A DNA stretch of 20,619 nucleotides from an uncultured Bacteroides sp. GTDB lineage: Bacteria > Bacteroidota > Bacteroidia > Bacteroidales > Bacteroidaceae. The stretch lies in contig USLU01000086.1 in NCBI GenBank assembly GCA_900555635.1, positions 1 to 20,619 of the forward strand. The letters run 5' to 3'. Of the stretch, positions 5,937 through 14,174 are shown one piece after another (the first letter of the stretch is position 1; each line of letters begins with the position of its first letter). Made by a program: the position numbers and the translations under genes. The notes under the pieces were generated by a model. It was given only the letters and a program-made list of their open reading frames with translations. It had not been told where the DNA came from and made no database searches.

Positions 5937-7562
5937 TTACTCTATCAATCCAAGTTCTTTCAGATAAACATTTATTTCTTTGTCTAAATCAGCTCGTTTA
6001 GCTTCAAGTTCTTTGATTTCAGCCATTACTGCATGTATGTCAATGGGCTCTTCTTCTTTAAACGTGCTTACGTATCTGCTAATATTAAGATTGTAACCGT
6101 TTTGCTCAATCTCGTCCATAGACACCCGCCGGGAGTATCGTTCTTCCTCTTTTCGGAATTGATATGTTTCTATGATTTTCTGAATATCATTAGGCTTGCC
6201 GTCTTCTCCTTCTCGTAGACGATTTTGTCTCTTATCTTTTTCAAAATGCTCACTGGCATTGATGAAAAGAACATCATCAAATTTTTTGCATTTCTTTAAT
6301 ACTAAAATGCAAACCGGAATCCCTGTAGAAAAGAACAGATTAGAAGGTAAACCTATCACTGTATCTATATTATTATCTTTCAGTAGTTTGGTGCGGATAC
6401 GTTCCTCTGCTCCACTACGAAATAATACCCCATGCGGGAGTATGATAGCCATTGTCCCTCCATTGGACAAGAAATGGAAGCCGTGCAATAAGAATGCAAA
6501 GTCAGCAGCCGATTTAGGGGCAATGCCATAGTTCTTGAAACGGAAATCTTCTGTTAGCGTGTCAGTAGGTTCCCAACGTAAGCTAAAAGGGGGATTTGCA
6601 ACGATAGCATCGAATTCCATCTTTTTTGCAGGATTCATTTCGTTCAGAATATTCCAGTCATTGATCAATGTGTCGCCATGGTGTATTTCGAATTCTGTAT
6701 CTTTAAGTCCATGTAACAGCATATTCATACGGGCAAGGTTGTAGGTTGTTATATTCTTCTCCTGCCCATATATTTTCCCTATACTTCCTTCGGTTTCCAC
6801 TAACTGCCTGCGAACATTCAATAATAAGGAGCCGGAACCGCAAGCGAAATCCAATACTCTATCTAATTTATTCTTTTCTCCTAATGCCGGGTCTTGACTA
6901 TCTAAGATCACAATTTTAGATAAAATGGTCGATAGCTGTTGCGGAGTATAAAATTCTCCGGCTTTCTTTCCTGAGCCTGCGGCAAACTGACCGATAAGGT
7001 ATTCATAAGCATCGCCTAAAATGTCTGTATCTGTTGAGAATCTCGCAATTCCTTCTGCTATTTTTTGAATAATAGTGCAAAGTTTCTTATTTCTATCCGA
7101 GGCTGTCCTGCCTAACTTTTCTGAATTCAAGTTTATTTCCGAAAACAGGCCCTGAAAAGTACTTTCAAATGATTCATTTTCAATGTATCTAAAGCCCTCT
7201 TCAAGTGTTTGCAGTAACTCACCGTCTTGAGTACGAGCCATTTCTGAAATGTTACTCCATAAATATTGAGGTTTTATAACATAATGAACTTTACGGCGCA
7301 TTTGTTTTTCAAATTCCGGCACATCCATTTCATTTGCTTGATACCATACTCCTAAAGCTTTATGTTTGTTGGCTTCTTCCAGCTGAGGGTAATCTCTCCC
7401 TAGTTCTTTCTTTACAGCTTCTTCGTAATTATCAGACAAATAGCGTAGAAAAAGAAATGATAGCATATAATCGCGAAAGTCATCTGCATTCATTGCTCCA
7501 CGCAATCCGTCTGCTATTTCCCAAAGGGTTTTACCTAATTGTTTTTGATCTTGTACTGTCAT
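5937..7562 (-). CDS. hsdM: Type I restriction enzyme methyltransferase subunit HsdM
   Basis: The 541-residue adenine-N6 methyltransferase that, with HsdS, protects host DNA at the enzyme's target and forms the core to which HsdR binds. An N-terminal HsdM helical domain (about 8-150) is followed by the AdoMet-binding motif DFACGSG (238-244) and the catalytic NPPF (323-326). The region leading into the methylase fold (GEFYTPQQLSTILSKIV) is typical. Length and the opening residues (KQLGKTLWEIADGLRG) resemble the EcoR124 or type IC class. The start is 2 bases after the prrC-like stop codon, and rhuM follows after 5 bases. The subunit is constant, so switching of HsdS would redirect it. Confidence 0.95.
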   Translation of the reverse strand: MTVQDQKQLGKTLWEIADGLRGAMNADDFRDYMLSFLFLRYLSDNYEEAVKKELGRDYPQLEEANKHKALGVWYQANEMDVPEFEKQMRRKVHYVIKPQYLWSNISEMARTQDGELLQTLEEGFRYIENESFESTFQGLFSEINLNSEKLGRTASDRNKKLCTIIQKIAEGIARFSTDTDILGDAYEYLIGQFAAGSGKKAGEFYTPQQLSTILSKIVILDSQDPALGEKNKLDRVLDFACGSGSLLLNVRRQLVETEGSIGKIYGQEKNITTYNLARMNMLLHGLKDTEFEIHHGDTLINDWNILNEMNPAKKMEFDAIVANPPFSLRWEPTDTLTEDFRFKNYGIAPKSAADFAFLLHGFHFLSNGGTMAIILPHGVLFRSGAEERIRTKLLKDNNIDTVIGLPSNLFFSTGIPVCILVLKKCKKFDDVLFINASEHFEKDKRQNRLREGEDGKPNDIQKIIETYQFRKEEERYSRRVSMDEIEQNGYNLNISRYVSTFKEEEPIDIHAVMAEIKELEAKRADLDKEINVYLKELGLIE

Positions 7563-7564
7563 AT

Positions 7565-8725
7565 TTAATTTCTCATTTTTTCTTTGTCAATCGAATCAAT
7601 TACTTCTTTTTCTTCAATTAGAAGAGTGGGTATGTCAAATTTATATTTATCCAAAAACGCTCGCAATATTTTTATAAAAAGAATTTTGTTATCATCTCCC
7701 ATCTCTACAGGTTCATAAATAGAATATTTTCCATGGCTCAACAGGTTTAGGGCACGTGAGTAAAGTACTTCATCCTCTACTCCATGAATACATTTTGAAA
7801 AGTCATCATATCCGAAGAATGTAGATGTCTTTTCCAGAATACTGCGTAACATATTGAAATGATAAGTGTTGATTTTACCGGAATCCATCACTTGTTTGAG
7901 TTCACTCAATATGGCTATATGGTGGAAAAAAGGTGTCTCGTCAGTTGCTTGTAAAGTATACCCATCAGTTCCATTCTTATGTAGAAAATATCGTTTGCAC
8001 TGTTTTTGCTTTAATTCATTGTAAACGACGTTGAAAAACAAACTGTGGTGAGATGAAATAACGGATTTGACCTTATCTTTTCCTTTTTTCAACAACTGAG
8101 ATAAATCACTGGCTACAGCAATAGCATTATTGTCATCCAACGAGGAGATTGGATCGTCTATGTATATGTATTCAACCCAATTGTAAGCTTCTGGACCATC
8201 TATTGTCAGTTCGCAGATGGCAAGAAAGATACACCAGATAAAAATATTCTCTTCGCCACGAGAGATTTTAATATTGTTCTGAATGATATACTCAGGTTCT
8301 TTGTTGTTAAACCTATGTTTGGAATTGGGAATCTGCTTGCTGAAGCTTATTTCCCATTTTTCATAATCAAATTTGAAGTCAAATTCCGCATAGCGTTCCA
8401 GATATGCAAAGATTTTCTCTTCTAGGGCTAATTCTTTAAATGCATTGAAGAATTTTGAATCAGCATTTATTTTAAGAACACGATCCATATCATTTTCCAA
8501 GTCATTGTCCCAATGAAACAGATCTTCGGTGAAAGCATTAAAATAGAGAGTGTCTCCGTTTATTTTCTTTTTTCCTTTATTCTTAAACTCTATAGATAAA
8601 CGGGTTTTACCTGTTCCATTATGAGCGTAAAGTAAGACAAAGTCATGTTCAACCAGATCGCCACGTAACCTTGCGGATAGTCCCGACAAATCTTTATATT
8701 TATATATTTTAGGTTGGTTACTCAT
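7565..8725 (-). CDS. prrC: PrrC-like anticodon nuclease guarding the restriction system
   Basis: A 386-residue protein with an ABC-type ATPase domain and a short C-terminal domain. Visible motifs: P-loop AHNGTGKT (34-41), signature SRGEE (155-159), Walker B YIYIDDPISSLDDNN (186-200) and H-loop SSHHS (224-228). The DDP form is typical of the PrrC/RloC branch. The C-terminal part has R294-x3-E298 and H331. E. coli PrrC uses Arg320, Glu324 and His356, so the spacing is almost the same (4 and 37 against 4 and 36), and total length is close to the E. coli 396. There is no long coiled coil or zinc hook, which speaks against RloC. Known PrrC is kept latent by a type IC enzyme and cuts tRNA-Lys at the wobble base when a phage blocks that enzyme. 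Here the gene is second in the operon. The substrate is inferred. Confidence 0.75.
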   Translation of the reverse strand: MSNQPKIYKYKDLSGLSARLRGDLVEHDFVLLYAHNGTGKTRLSIEFKNKGKKKINGDTLYFNAFTEDLFHWDNDLENDMDRVLKINADSKFFNAFKELALEEKIFAYLERYAEFDFKFDYEKWEISFSKQIPNSKHRFNNKEPEYIIQNNIKISRGEENIFIWCIFLAICELTIDGPEAYNWVEYIYIDDPISSLDDNNAIAVASDLSQLLKKGKDKVKSVISSHHSLFFNVVYNELKQKQCKRYFLHKNGTDGYTLQATDETPFFHHIAILSELKQVMDSGKINTYHFNMLRSILEKTSTFFGYDDFSKCIHGVEDEVLYSRALNLLSHGKYSIYEPVEMGDDNKILFIKILRAFLDKYKFDIPTLLIEEKEVIDSIDKEKMRN

Positions 8726-8740
8726 ATTCTTCTCTTCATG

Positions 8741-11710
8741 TTATTCATAAGCAGCTAATCCTGAAATCTCACGTCCTTGAGCTTGTTTTTTTAAGTGAGG
8801 GACTAAGTCTGCCATCAATGCTAGTTCTTTCGTACGGCGTTCTTTCCAGCTTAGTTCTAACGGTTCAAGGAGATCCGTTAGTTTTTCACCGTCGAAAATC
8901 ATACGTTGCATAATTTTGTCTGTAAAATCTTTTAAGGCAGACGCGGTTAGTCCGTGTTTGTTTGCGATATCAGATAGCTCTTTTTCATTTTTCTCTATCT
9001 TAAAAGCATTGTAACCATCATGTAGCGATTGTATATCTTGACCATTATTCCAATCCAGACTTTTTATGTATTCAGTTAAATCTTCTTGTTCATCCATCAA
9101 ATTAGAACTTGAACAGAGCAGGTTAATGATTTGTGCTTTTGTCATTTTCTGTTTAGATGGTTTCTTTTGAGTGCTGTCAGCAATTAGTCCCATGATGTAA
9201 TCATAGTCAATCAATGCTGAGGAAAAAAGTACAAACTCAAAATCAAGTTGTTGTATATCTACGGGGATGTTATCGCCGCCTTTTTGTTGTATTTCCCTAA
9301 ATTGTTTAGCCGTTTCTATGTACGAACTTTTAAATGAACGGAAAGTGTTTTCAGGCAATATCTCTTCAATTTGAGTTTGTTGTTCCTCGTTTAAGTCTGT
9401 ATATTGGTCGAGCTGGGTTTTTAAGCGCTGTACTTCCTTGAAATTTTTGACAAAAGCGATTCGCGAAGTATCTCCCTTCAAATTATACACTTCCTGCGGT
9501 TCATAGGCTAAATTATTTTGTCGCATGAAATCACCTAAAGCTGCTACGGCTTCTTTATATTTTTCAATTACTACAGGAGCCGGATCAACTAACCAGATTT
9601 TTTTCGCTTGTTCTTCAGATTTTTCTCCTGAGAATAAAGCGATAGCTTCGTTTACGGCATTTTCCTGGTGGCGGAAATCTAATATATTTCCGTATGGCTT
9701 AGTATCGTTTAGTACACGGTTGGTACGCGAAAAAGCCTGTATCAGTCCATGATATCTTAGATTTTTATCTACATACAAAGTGTTGAGATATTTAGAGTCA
9801 AAACCCGTAAGTAGCATATCTACTACAATGACGATATCAATTTTATTTTTGTGAGGATAATCCGCATTACTGTATTGTTGGTCTTTGATGCGCTTTTGTA
9901 CATCTTGGTAATACAAATCAAACTCATTAATGTTGTGATTTGTTCCGTATTGTTTATTATAATCCCTGATAATACTCTTTAATGCTGCTTTCTTCTCATC
10001 AGGATTTTGCTTGTTGTCTTCTTTTTCTTGCTCCAAGTCTTCCTGAATTTGCTGAATATCTTTATTACCCTCTGCCGGAGGTGAAAAAACGCAGGCTATA
10101 TTTAGAGGTAGATAGTCTTTGTTTGTTTTTTGTTTTTGTTTCTGGATTTCTTTGAAAAGATTATAATATTCTATGGCATTGTTTATGGAAGCGGTTGCCA
10201 GAATCGCATTAAACTTCCTCGAATTGGTTGCGGCATTGTGCTTGTCTATAATAGCCTCAATCACTGCTTGTTGAGTAATGGTTTCTCCCGGCTTAGGATT
10301 AATGTTCCCTTTGCCTTTAAAATATTCTACATGGAAACGTAATACGTTTTTGTCATCAATTGCATTTGTAATAGTGTATGCATGCAGTTCCTTTTCGAAA
10401 ATATCTTTAGTAGTCTTGTTGGAAGCATGTTCATCTTCTATAGTCTTTTGTGTTGCGTTATCATTGAAAATAGGTGTTCCGGTAAAGCCGAACAATTGAG
10501 CATTAGGGAAGAATTCCTTAATAGCTTTATGATTCTCACCAAATTGTGAACGGTGACATTCATCAAAGATGAAAACCATTCGTTTCTTACTCAATGGATT
10601 TAAGCGTTCTTTATAGTTCTTTTTATGGTTTCCGTCCAATGCTAAACCCAACTTTTGGATAGTCGTTACAATGACTTTATCTGCATAATCTGTAGAAAGT
10701 AGTCGTCTTACAAGTGTTTCGGTATTGGTGTTTTCTTCTACACTTCCTTCTTGAAACTTATTAAACTCTTCACGGGTTTGCCTGTCCAAGTCTTTGCGGT
10801 CAACAACGAAAAGACATTTTTCTATGTCCGGATTATCTTTTAATAACGTGGAGGCTTTGAAAGAAGTAAGCGTCTTTCCACTACCTGTGGTATGCCATAT
10901 ATAACCGTTACCCCGGTTTTGATGAATACAGTTTACAATTGCTTTTACTGCATAGATTTGGTAGGGGCGCATAATCAATAGTTTTTGCTCGCTTTCTACC
11001 AAAACTATATATTTGCTAATCATTTCTCCCAATGTACATTTGGGCAAAAATAGTTCTGCAAAAGAGTCTAAATGTCTGATTTTTCTATTCCGCTCATTTG
11101 CAAGTTGATACACAGGCAGAAATTGCTCGTTGGCATCAAAACTAAAATGTTGATTTTGATTGTTGGCAAAGTAACGGGTGTCACTCCTATTACTAACAAT
11201 AAATAATTGCATAAAACAAAGTAATGAGTTGGTATAACCGTTACCAACATCATTCTTGTAATCAATAATTTGTTGTATTGCTTTCCTAGGTGAGACGTCT
11301 AATGTTTTTAATTCGACCTGAACTACCGGAATACCATTAATAAGAATAATGACATCATATCGATGGTTACTGTTTCCTGTATTTATTCTCAATTGGTTGA
11401 TAACCTCATATTCATTCTTACACCAGTCTTTTATGTTCACTAATGTATAATGTAGAGGAGTGCCATCTTCACGTTGAAAATAATTCCTTTCACGCAGCAA
11501 CTTCGAAGCGGCAAATACATCAGGAGTTATAATTTCGGTTTTCAGTCGTTCAAATTCGTTTTCAGTCAGCCTTACCCGGTTGAGAGACTCAAACTTTTCT
11601 CGGAAGTTTTGTTCAAGAGAGTTTCTGTCGCGAATATCTCTGCGATAGGAGTATTTGAGTTCTTCTAACTTTTTTATAAATAGTTCTTCTATTTGGGCTT
11701 CTCTCATCAT
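8741..11710 (-). CDS. hsdR: Type I restriction enzyme endonuclease/translocase subunit HsdR
   Basis: The 989-residue motor and nuclease subunit, which translocates unmethylated DNA and cuts it when blocked. The N-terminal PD-(D/E)xK nuclease shows RYDVIILING (D119) and QVELK (E133, K135). The helicase part has Walker A TTGSGKT (274-280), DECH (383-386), GFTGTP (408-413) and a later arginine motif IQAFSRTNR. The C-terminal 200 residues are the helical domain that contacts HsdM. Length and motif VI wording resemble EcoR124 (type IC). It is the first gene of the operon, behind a TAnnTTTG promoter box. The start ATGATG at 11710 gives MMREAQ; the second ATG one codon later could also serve. Confidence 0.95.
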   Translation of the reverse strand: MMREAQIEELFIKKLEELKYSYRRDIRDRNSLEQNFREKFESLNRVRLTENEFERLKTEIITPDVFAASKLLRERNYFQREDGTPLHYTLVNIKDWCKNEYEVINQLRINTGNSNHRYDVIILINGIPVVQVELKTLDVSPRKAIQQIIDYKNDVGNGYTNSLLCFMQLFIVSNRSDTRYFANNQNQHFSFDANEQFLPVYQLANERNRKIRHLDSFAELFLPKCTLGEMISKYIVLVESEQKLLIMRPYQIYAVKAIVNCIHQNRGNGYIWHTTGSGKTLTSFKASTLLKDNPDIEKCLFVVDRKDLDRQTREEFNKFQEGSVEENTNTETLVRRLLSTDYADKVIVTTIQKLGLALDGNHKKNYKERLNPLSKKRMVFIFDECHRSQFGENHKAIKEFFPNAQLFGFTGTPIFNDNATQKTIEDEHASNKTTKDIFEKELHAYTITNAIDDKNVLRFHVEYFKGKGNINPKPGETITQQAVIEAIIDKHNAATNSRKFNAILATASINNAIEYYNLFKEIQKQKQKTNKDYLPLNIACVFSPPAEGNKDIQQIQEDLEQEKEDNKQNPDEKKAALKSIIRDYNKQYGTNHNINEFDLYYQDVQKRIKDQQYSNADYPHKNKIDIVIVVDMLLTGFDSKYLNTLYVDKNLRYHGLIQAFSRTNRVLNDTKPYGNILDFRHQENAVNEAIALFSGEKSEEQAKKIWLVDPAPVVIEKYKEAVAALGDFMRQNNLAYEPQEVYNLKGDTSRIAFVKNFKEVQRLKTQLDQYTDLNEEQQTQIEEILPENTFRSFKSSYIETAKQFREIQQKGGDNIPVDIQQLDFEFVLFSSALIDYDYIMGLIADSTQKKPSKQKMTKAQIINLLCSSSNLMDEQEDLTEYIKSLDWNNGQDIQSLHDGYNAFKIEKNEKELSDIANKHGLTASALKDFTDKIMQRMIFDGEKLTDLLEPLELSWKERRTKELALMADLVPHLKKQAQGREISGLAAYE

Positions 11711-11743
11711 CTCAAATTATATTAATTAATGAAATAAAGTTTT

Positions 11744-11751
11744 CAAAGATA
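11744..11751 (-). promoter_or_regulatory. Putative -7 promoter box of the hsd operon
   Basis: The minus strand reads TATCTTTG, matching TAnnTTTG, 33 bases ahead of the hsdR start codon. A TTTG occurs 12 bases upstream, too close for a normal -33 box, so strength or need for a regulator cannot be judged. It is the only good promoter box seen for the five genes. Confidence 0.55.
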
Positions 11752-11858
11752 ACGAATAATATCCAAATACTCGGAGATGATTCTAAAACTTTTTTGTTCT
11801 TGAATAATGTACTTTATTTTTATAAACCGTTCTCCACTCTTTTCACATAAAGCTTATT

Positions 11859-11891
11859 CGTTCATTCACACCTACTTCCTGTGAATGAACG
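11859..11891 (-). terminator. 12-bp perfect hairpin after the VirE-like gene
   Basis: CGTTCATTCACA and TGTGAATGAACG form a perfect 12-bp stem with a 9-base loop, starting 10 bases beyond the stop codon on the minus strand. The following minus-strand bases (AATAAGCTTT) are not a true U-tract. It separates this gene from the hsd operon promoter downstream, which fits a terminator; a protein-binding site is the alternative. Confidence 0.55.
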
Positions 11892-11900
11892 GCATTATTT

Positions 11901-13226
11901 TTACTCTTCACCACCCTTCACCCTCTTCACCAAATACACATTCCCCAATCTCGTATGCTGTCGGCTGATACCTGCTGCGGTCAAGATTTGTGCTAGCTGG
12001 ATAGAAGTGCAGTTGCGTAGTACGGCTGGGAACTTCTTTTTCAATTCCTGATGAATGATGGCGGCGGAGAGTGACAGACAATCCGGTTCATCCAACGTGG
12101 CAGGCGCGTATGTGTTGCGCACAATGTCTTCTATGGGGTTGACATGATAGTAGGCGCTGTTATGACGCTGTAAGGTATGTTCTTCCTCTTTGCTGAACCA
12201 GTGGCGGGCACCTGCAAGCAATTCCTCTTTCAGTTGGGCGTAGGTTTGTGAATGTTCAATTCCGGTACAGTCAATATCATGTTCCGCTTCAATGCAGATG
12301 AATCTGCGGCTGCCTGTCGGATCACATAGTAAGTCAGTTCGGTTGCTCGTTCCGATGAACGAAGCGATACGAGGTAGTGACCGGAAATTTTTCTGATAGG
12401 CTTTGCAGATGTTGAGGCTGGACATTTGCATCAGATTTTTCAGTAATGGCATCTTTTGTGCTCCGAATTTGTCAAATTCGTCCATGTTTAGTAATCCCAT
12501 CTCGGCAAGGAGACGTTCGGGATTGCCTTGTGCGGTTAGTTTCAGATTATCCGAATAATAACGGGCTAGTTGTGGTGGCATCAGCATACGGCAGAAAGTA
12601 GATTTATGGCGTCCCTGTTCTTCGCTGATAAGTATCGGGGCTACGCTGTTTGCTTGTGTTTGATTCACTCCCAGCCATTGGGCAGCAAGTCCGAGCATCC
12701 AGGTGTGAAAGCTTTTTATCCATATAGGGGCGTCAGATACTCGTTTCGCCAGAGACTTCAGCCGGTCCGTTCCGTCCCATATAGGTAGTTCGTCCATATA
12801 AAGCCGGAAAGGATGGTAGCTTTCCACTAGGGTAGAGTAGATGTACCTTTGAAGGTCCTTATCCCAGCAATTGATTCCTTCTTTGTGGGCTTCCAGGCAG
12901 AAAGTATTCAGTTCTCGCTTGTCTATGCGGCAGAAAGGAATTTCTCGTTGGCCGAATGGCCGAAATTCAGTTTCTTCGGTGAGCAGGTTGTAGCGGAAAT
13001 CATATCGCACTTTTAAAAAGTCGATCACTTGTTGCGTCAGAAGGACGGGTTGCTTATGTGTTTCCTGTTTATGTACTTCTTTCTTATCTGCTTCCTGCTC
13101 ATGCAATTCTTGCATTTTGAGCTCTTCCTTTGAAATGTTCGGTGAAACGATGACGTTTGACGATTCTTTCATCAATACCTGTATTCTTTTCGCCAAACGT
13201 TTTGAGTTATATTCTAATGTCTTCAT
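11901..13226 (-). CDS. VirE/VapE-like P-loop NTPase (DUF3874-type)
   Basis: A 441-residue protein resembling the VirE/VapE family, helicase-like NTPases related to phage and plasmid primase-helicases. A hydrophilic N-terminal stretch (about 38-58) repeats His-Glu/Lys-Gln-Glu words. The NTPase core follows, with P-loop EEQGRHKST (202-210), Walker B LLNMDEFD (245-252) and a sensor region GTSNR...TGSRRF (292-309). The canonical GKS/T lysine and Ser/Thr are kept, but the preceding residue is His. The C-terminal 70 residues (TCTSIQLAQILTAAG-like segment) may form a small winged helix. It is divergent from an HU-like gene, a pairing common in Bacteroides genomes. Function in the cell is unknown. 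Confidence 0.75.
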   Translation of the reverse strand: MKTLEYNSKRLAKRIQVLMKESSNVIVSPNISKEELKMQELHEQEADKKEVHKQETHKQPVLLTQQVIDFLKVRYDFRYNLLTEETEFRPFGQREIPFCRIDKRELNTFCLEAHKEGINCWDKDLQRYIYSTLVESYHPFRLYMDELPIWDGTDRLKSLAKRVSDAPIWIKSFHTWMLGLAAQWLGVNQTQANSVAPILISEEQGRHKSTFCRMLMPPQLARYYSDNLKLTAQGNPERLLAEMGLLNMDEFDKFGAQKMPLLKNLMQMSSLNICKAYQKNFRSLPRIASFIGTSNRTDLLCDPTGSRRFICIEAEHDIDCTGIEHSQTYAQLKEELLAGARHWFSKEEEHTLQRHNSAYYHVNPIEDIVRNTYAPATLDEPDCLSLSAAIIHQELKKKFPAVLRNCTSIQLAQILTAAGISRQHTRLGNVYLVKRVKGGEE

Positions 13227-13280
13227 ATTTTTCTTGTTTTTTAAATGAATAAATGTTGTTTTTTCGACCGGTTGATGCTG

Positions 13281-13312
13281 CTAAGGTATAACATGAGATA
13301 TGGGGTTTGCAA
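13281..13312 (-). promoter_or_regulatory. Putative promoter of the VirE-like gene
   Basis: On the minus strand TTG (13310-13312) and TACCTTAG (13281-13288) are separated by 21 bases. This fits the Bacteroides TTTG-N19-21-TAnnTTTG arrangement with one mismatch in the -7 box. The leader would be about 50 bases. Confidence 0.4.
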
Positions 13313-13415
13313 GTATTTAACTAAGAAAAAGTTTATTTTCTCCTGAAATGAAAAACAAGCTTTCTTATGCGGATAAGTCGTTACTTTATCGTATCTTTAG
13401 TGCTTGTTTAGGAAA

Positions 13416-13503
13416 AGCCGACTGGAGTTGTCCGGTTGGCTGACAATAGTTGACTGAACAGCCGATTCCAGTCGTCCGAATAGCCGATTAAAGTTGTCCT
13501 ATG
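13416..13503 (+). repeat. Four tandem imperfect 22-bp repeats
   Basis: Units are 13416-13437, 13438-13459, 13460-13481 and 13482-13503, all exactly 22 bases, with consensus AGCCGAnnnnAGTTGTCC followed by four variable bases. The second unit is the most diverged. Spacing is close to two helical turns. The unit is not a multiple of three and stop codons interrupt all frames, so it is not coding. CGACTGGA (13419-13426) can pair with TCCAGTCG (13467-13474) in RNA. Confidence 0.75.
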
Positions 13504-13535
13504 ATGAAGTTACACATTTAAATTGATAAGAAGTA

Positions 13536-14174
13536 ATGGCTATTGTGTTTGATTGGTATGAAAATCCTAATGCTTCTTCGGAAGAAGAAGCAGCGTTGCA
13601 TCCGCGTATCTTTATGAATGGAAAGGTGGATACGGATACTCTTTGTTACAAGATTCATGACTACAGTTCGTTGACTGTGGGCGATGTAAAGAATGTGCTT
13701 GATAACTTATCGAAGATTCTTGGCGAGTCGTTGCGTGAGGGAAAAGAAGTACATATCGAGGGGATCGGTTATTTTTATCCCACTTTGGAGGCTACGGGGA
13801 AAGTGACTCGCAGCACTCCGCATAAGACTAATAAGGTGGCTTTCAAAACTGTCCGATTTCGCCCTGACAGTAATCTGAAAGGACATTTTGTGGGTGTTCG
13901 CGCCAGTCAGTCCAAGTATGTCCGTCATTCGGAGAAGGTGTCAGAGGTGGAGATTGATATGCTGTTGAAAGAATATTTTGCCGAACATCAGATGATGACC
14001 CGCCGTGATTTTCAGGAAGTGTGTGGTTTGGCACGTACTACGGCCAAAACGCATTTGGTACGTTTGCGTGGAGAAGGAAAACTGGTGAATATCGGTTTGC
14101 GCAATCAGCCGATGTATGTGCCTGCTCCCGGTTATTATGGCGTATCCAGAGATGCGGCACATCCTTCACGGTAA
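13536..14174 (+). CDS. HU-family DNA-binding protein with C-terminal extension
   Basis: A 212-residue protein of the long HU/IHF-like family found in Bacteroidetes (HU-HIG type). Residues about 1-125 form the HU-like domain: LTVGDVKNVLDNLSKILGESL is the helical dimerisation part, EVHIEGIGYFYPTLE the start of the beta arm, and FKTVRFRPDSNLKGHF the return strand. Residues about 135-195 look like an added winged-helix module (DMLLKEYFAEH, MTRRDFQEVCGLARTTAKTHL, LRGEGKLVNIG). No membrane or signal sequence is present, so it is a nucleoid or regulatory DNA-binding protein. It is divergent from the VirE-like gene and preceded by four tandem 22-bp repeats that might be its own binding sites; that link is inference. 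Confidence 0.85.
   Translation: MAIVFDWYENPNASSEEEAALHPRIFMNGKVDTDTLCYKIHDYSSLTVGDVKNVLDNLSKILGESLREGKEVHIEGIGYFYPTLEATGKVTRSTPHKTNKVAFKTVRFRPDSNLKGHFVGVRASQSKYVRHSEKVSEVEIDMLLKEYFAEHQMMTRRDFQEVCGLARTTAKTHLVRLRGEGKLVNIGLRNQPMYVPAPGYYGVSRDAAHPSR

Larger units (their letters stand above)
13227..13535. other. 309-bp divergent intergenic region of the VirE-like and HU-like genes
   Basis: The left part holds a promoter candidate for the VirE-like gene. A weak plus-strand box TATCTTTA is at 13392-13399, without a -33 element. The right part (13416-13503) is filled by four 22-base repeats. If the weak box is used, the repeats lie in the untranslated leader of the HU-like gene. No small reading frame of note is seen. 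Confidence 0.5.

Noticed and set aside
7565..8725. RloC, OLD-type nuclease, or RecF/SMC-type repair ATPase
   Set aside because: Too short and lacking the coiled coil and zinc hook of RloC; no Toprim domain as in OLD; the C-terminal Arg-x3-Glu...His pattern fits PrrC better.
13416..13503. Small CRISPR array
   Set aside because: The 22-bp units are contiguous and imperfect with no spacers, and no cas genes are near.
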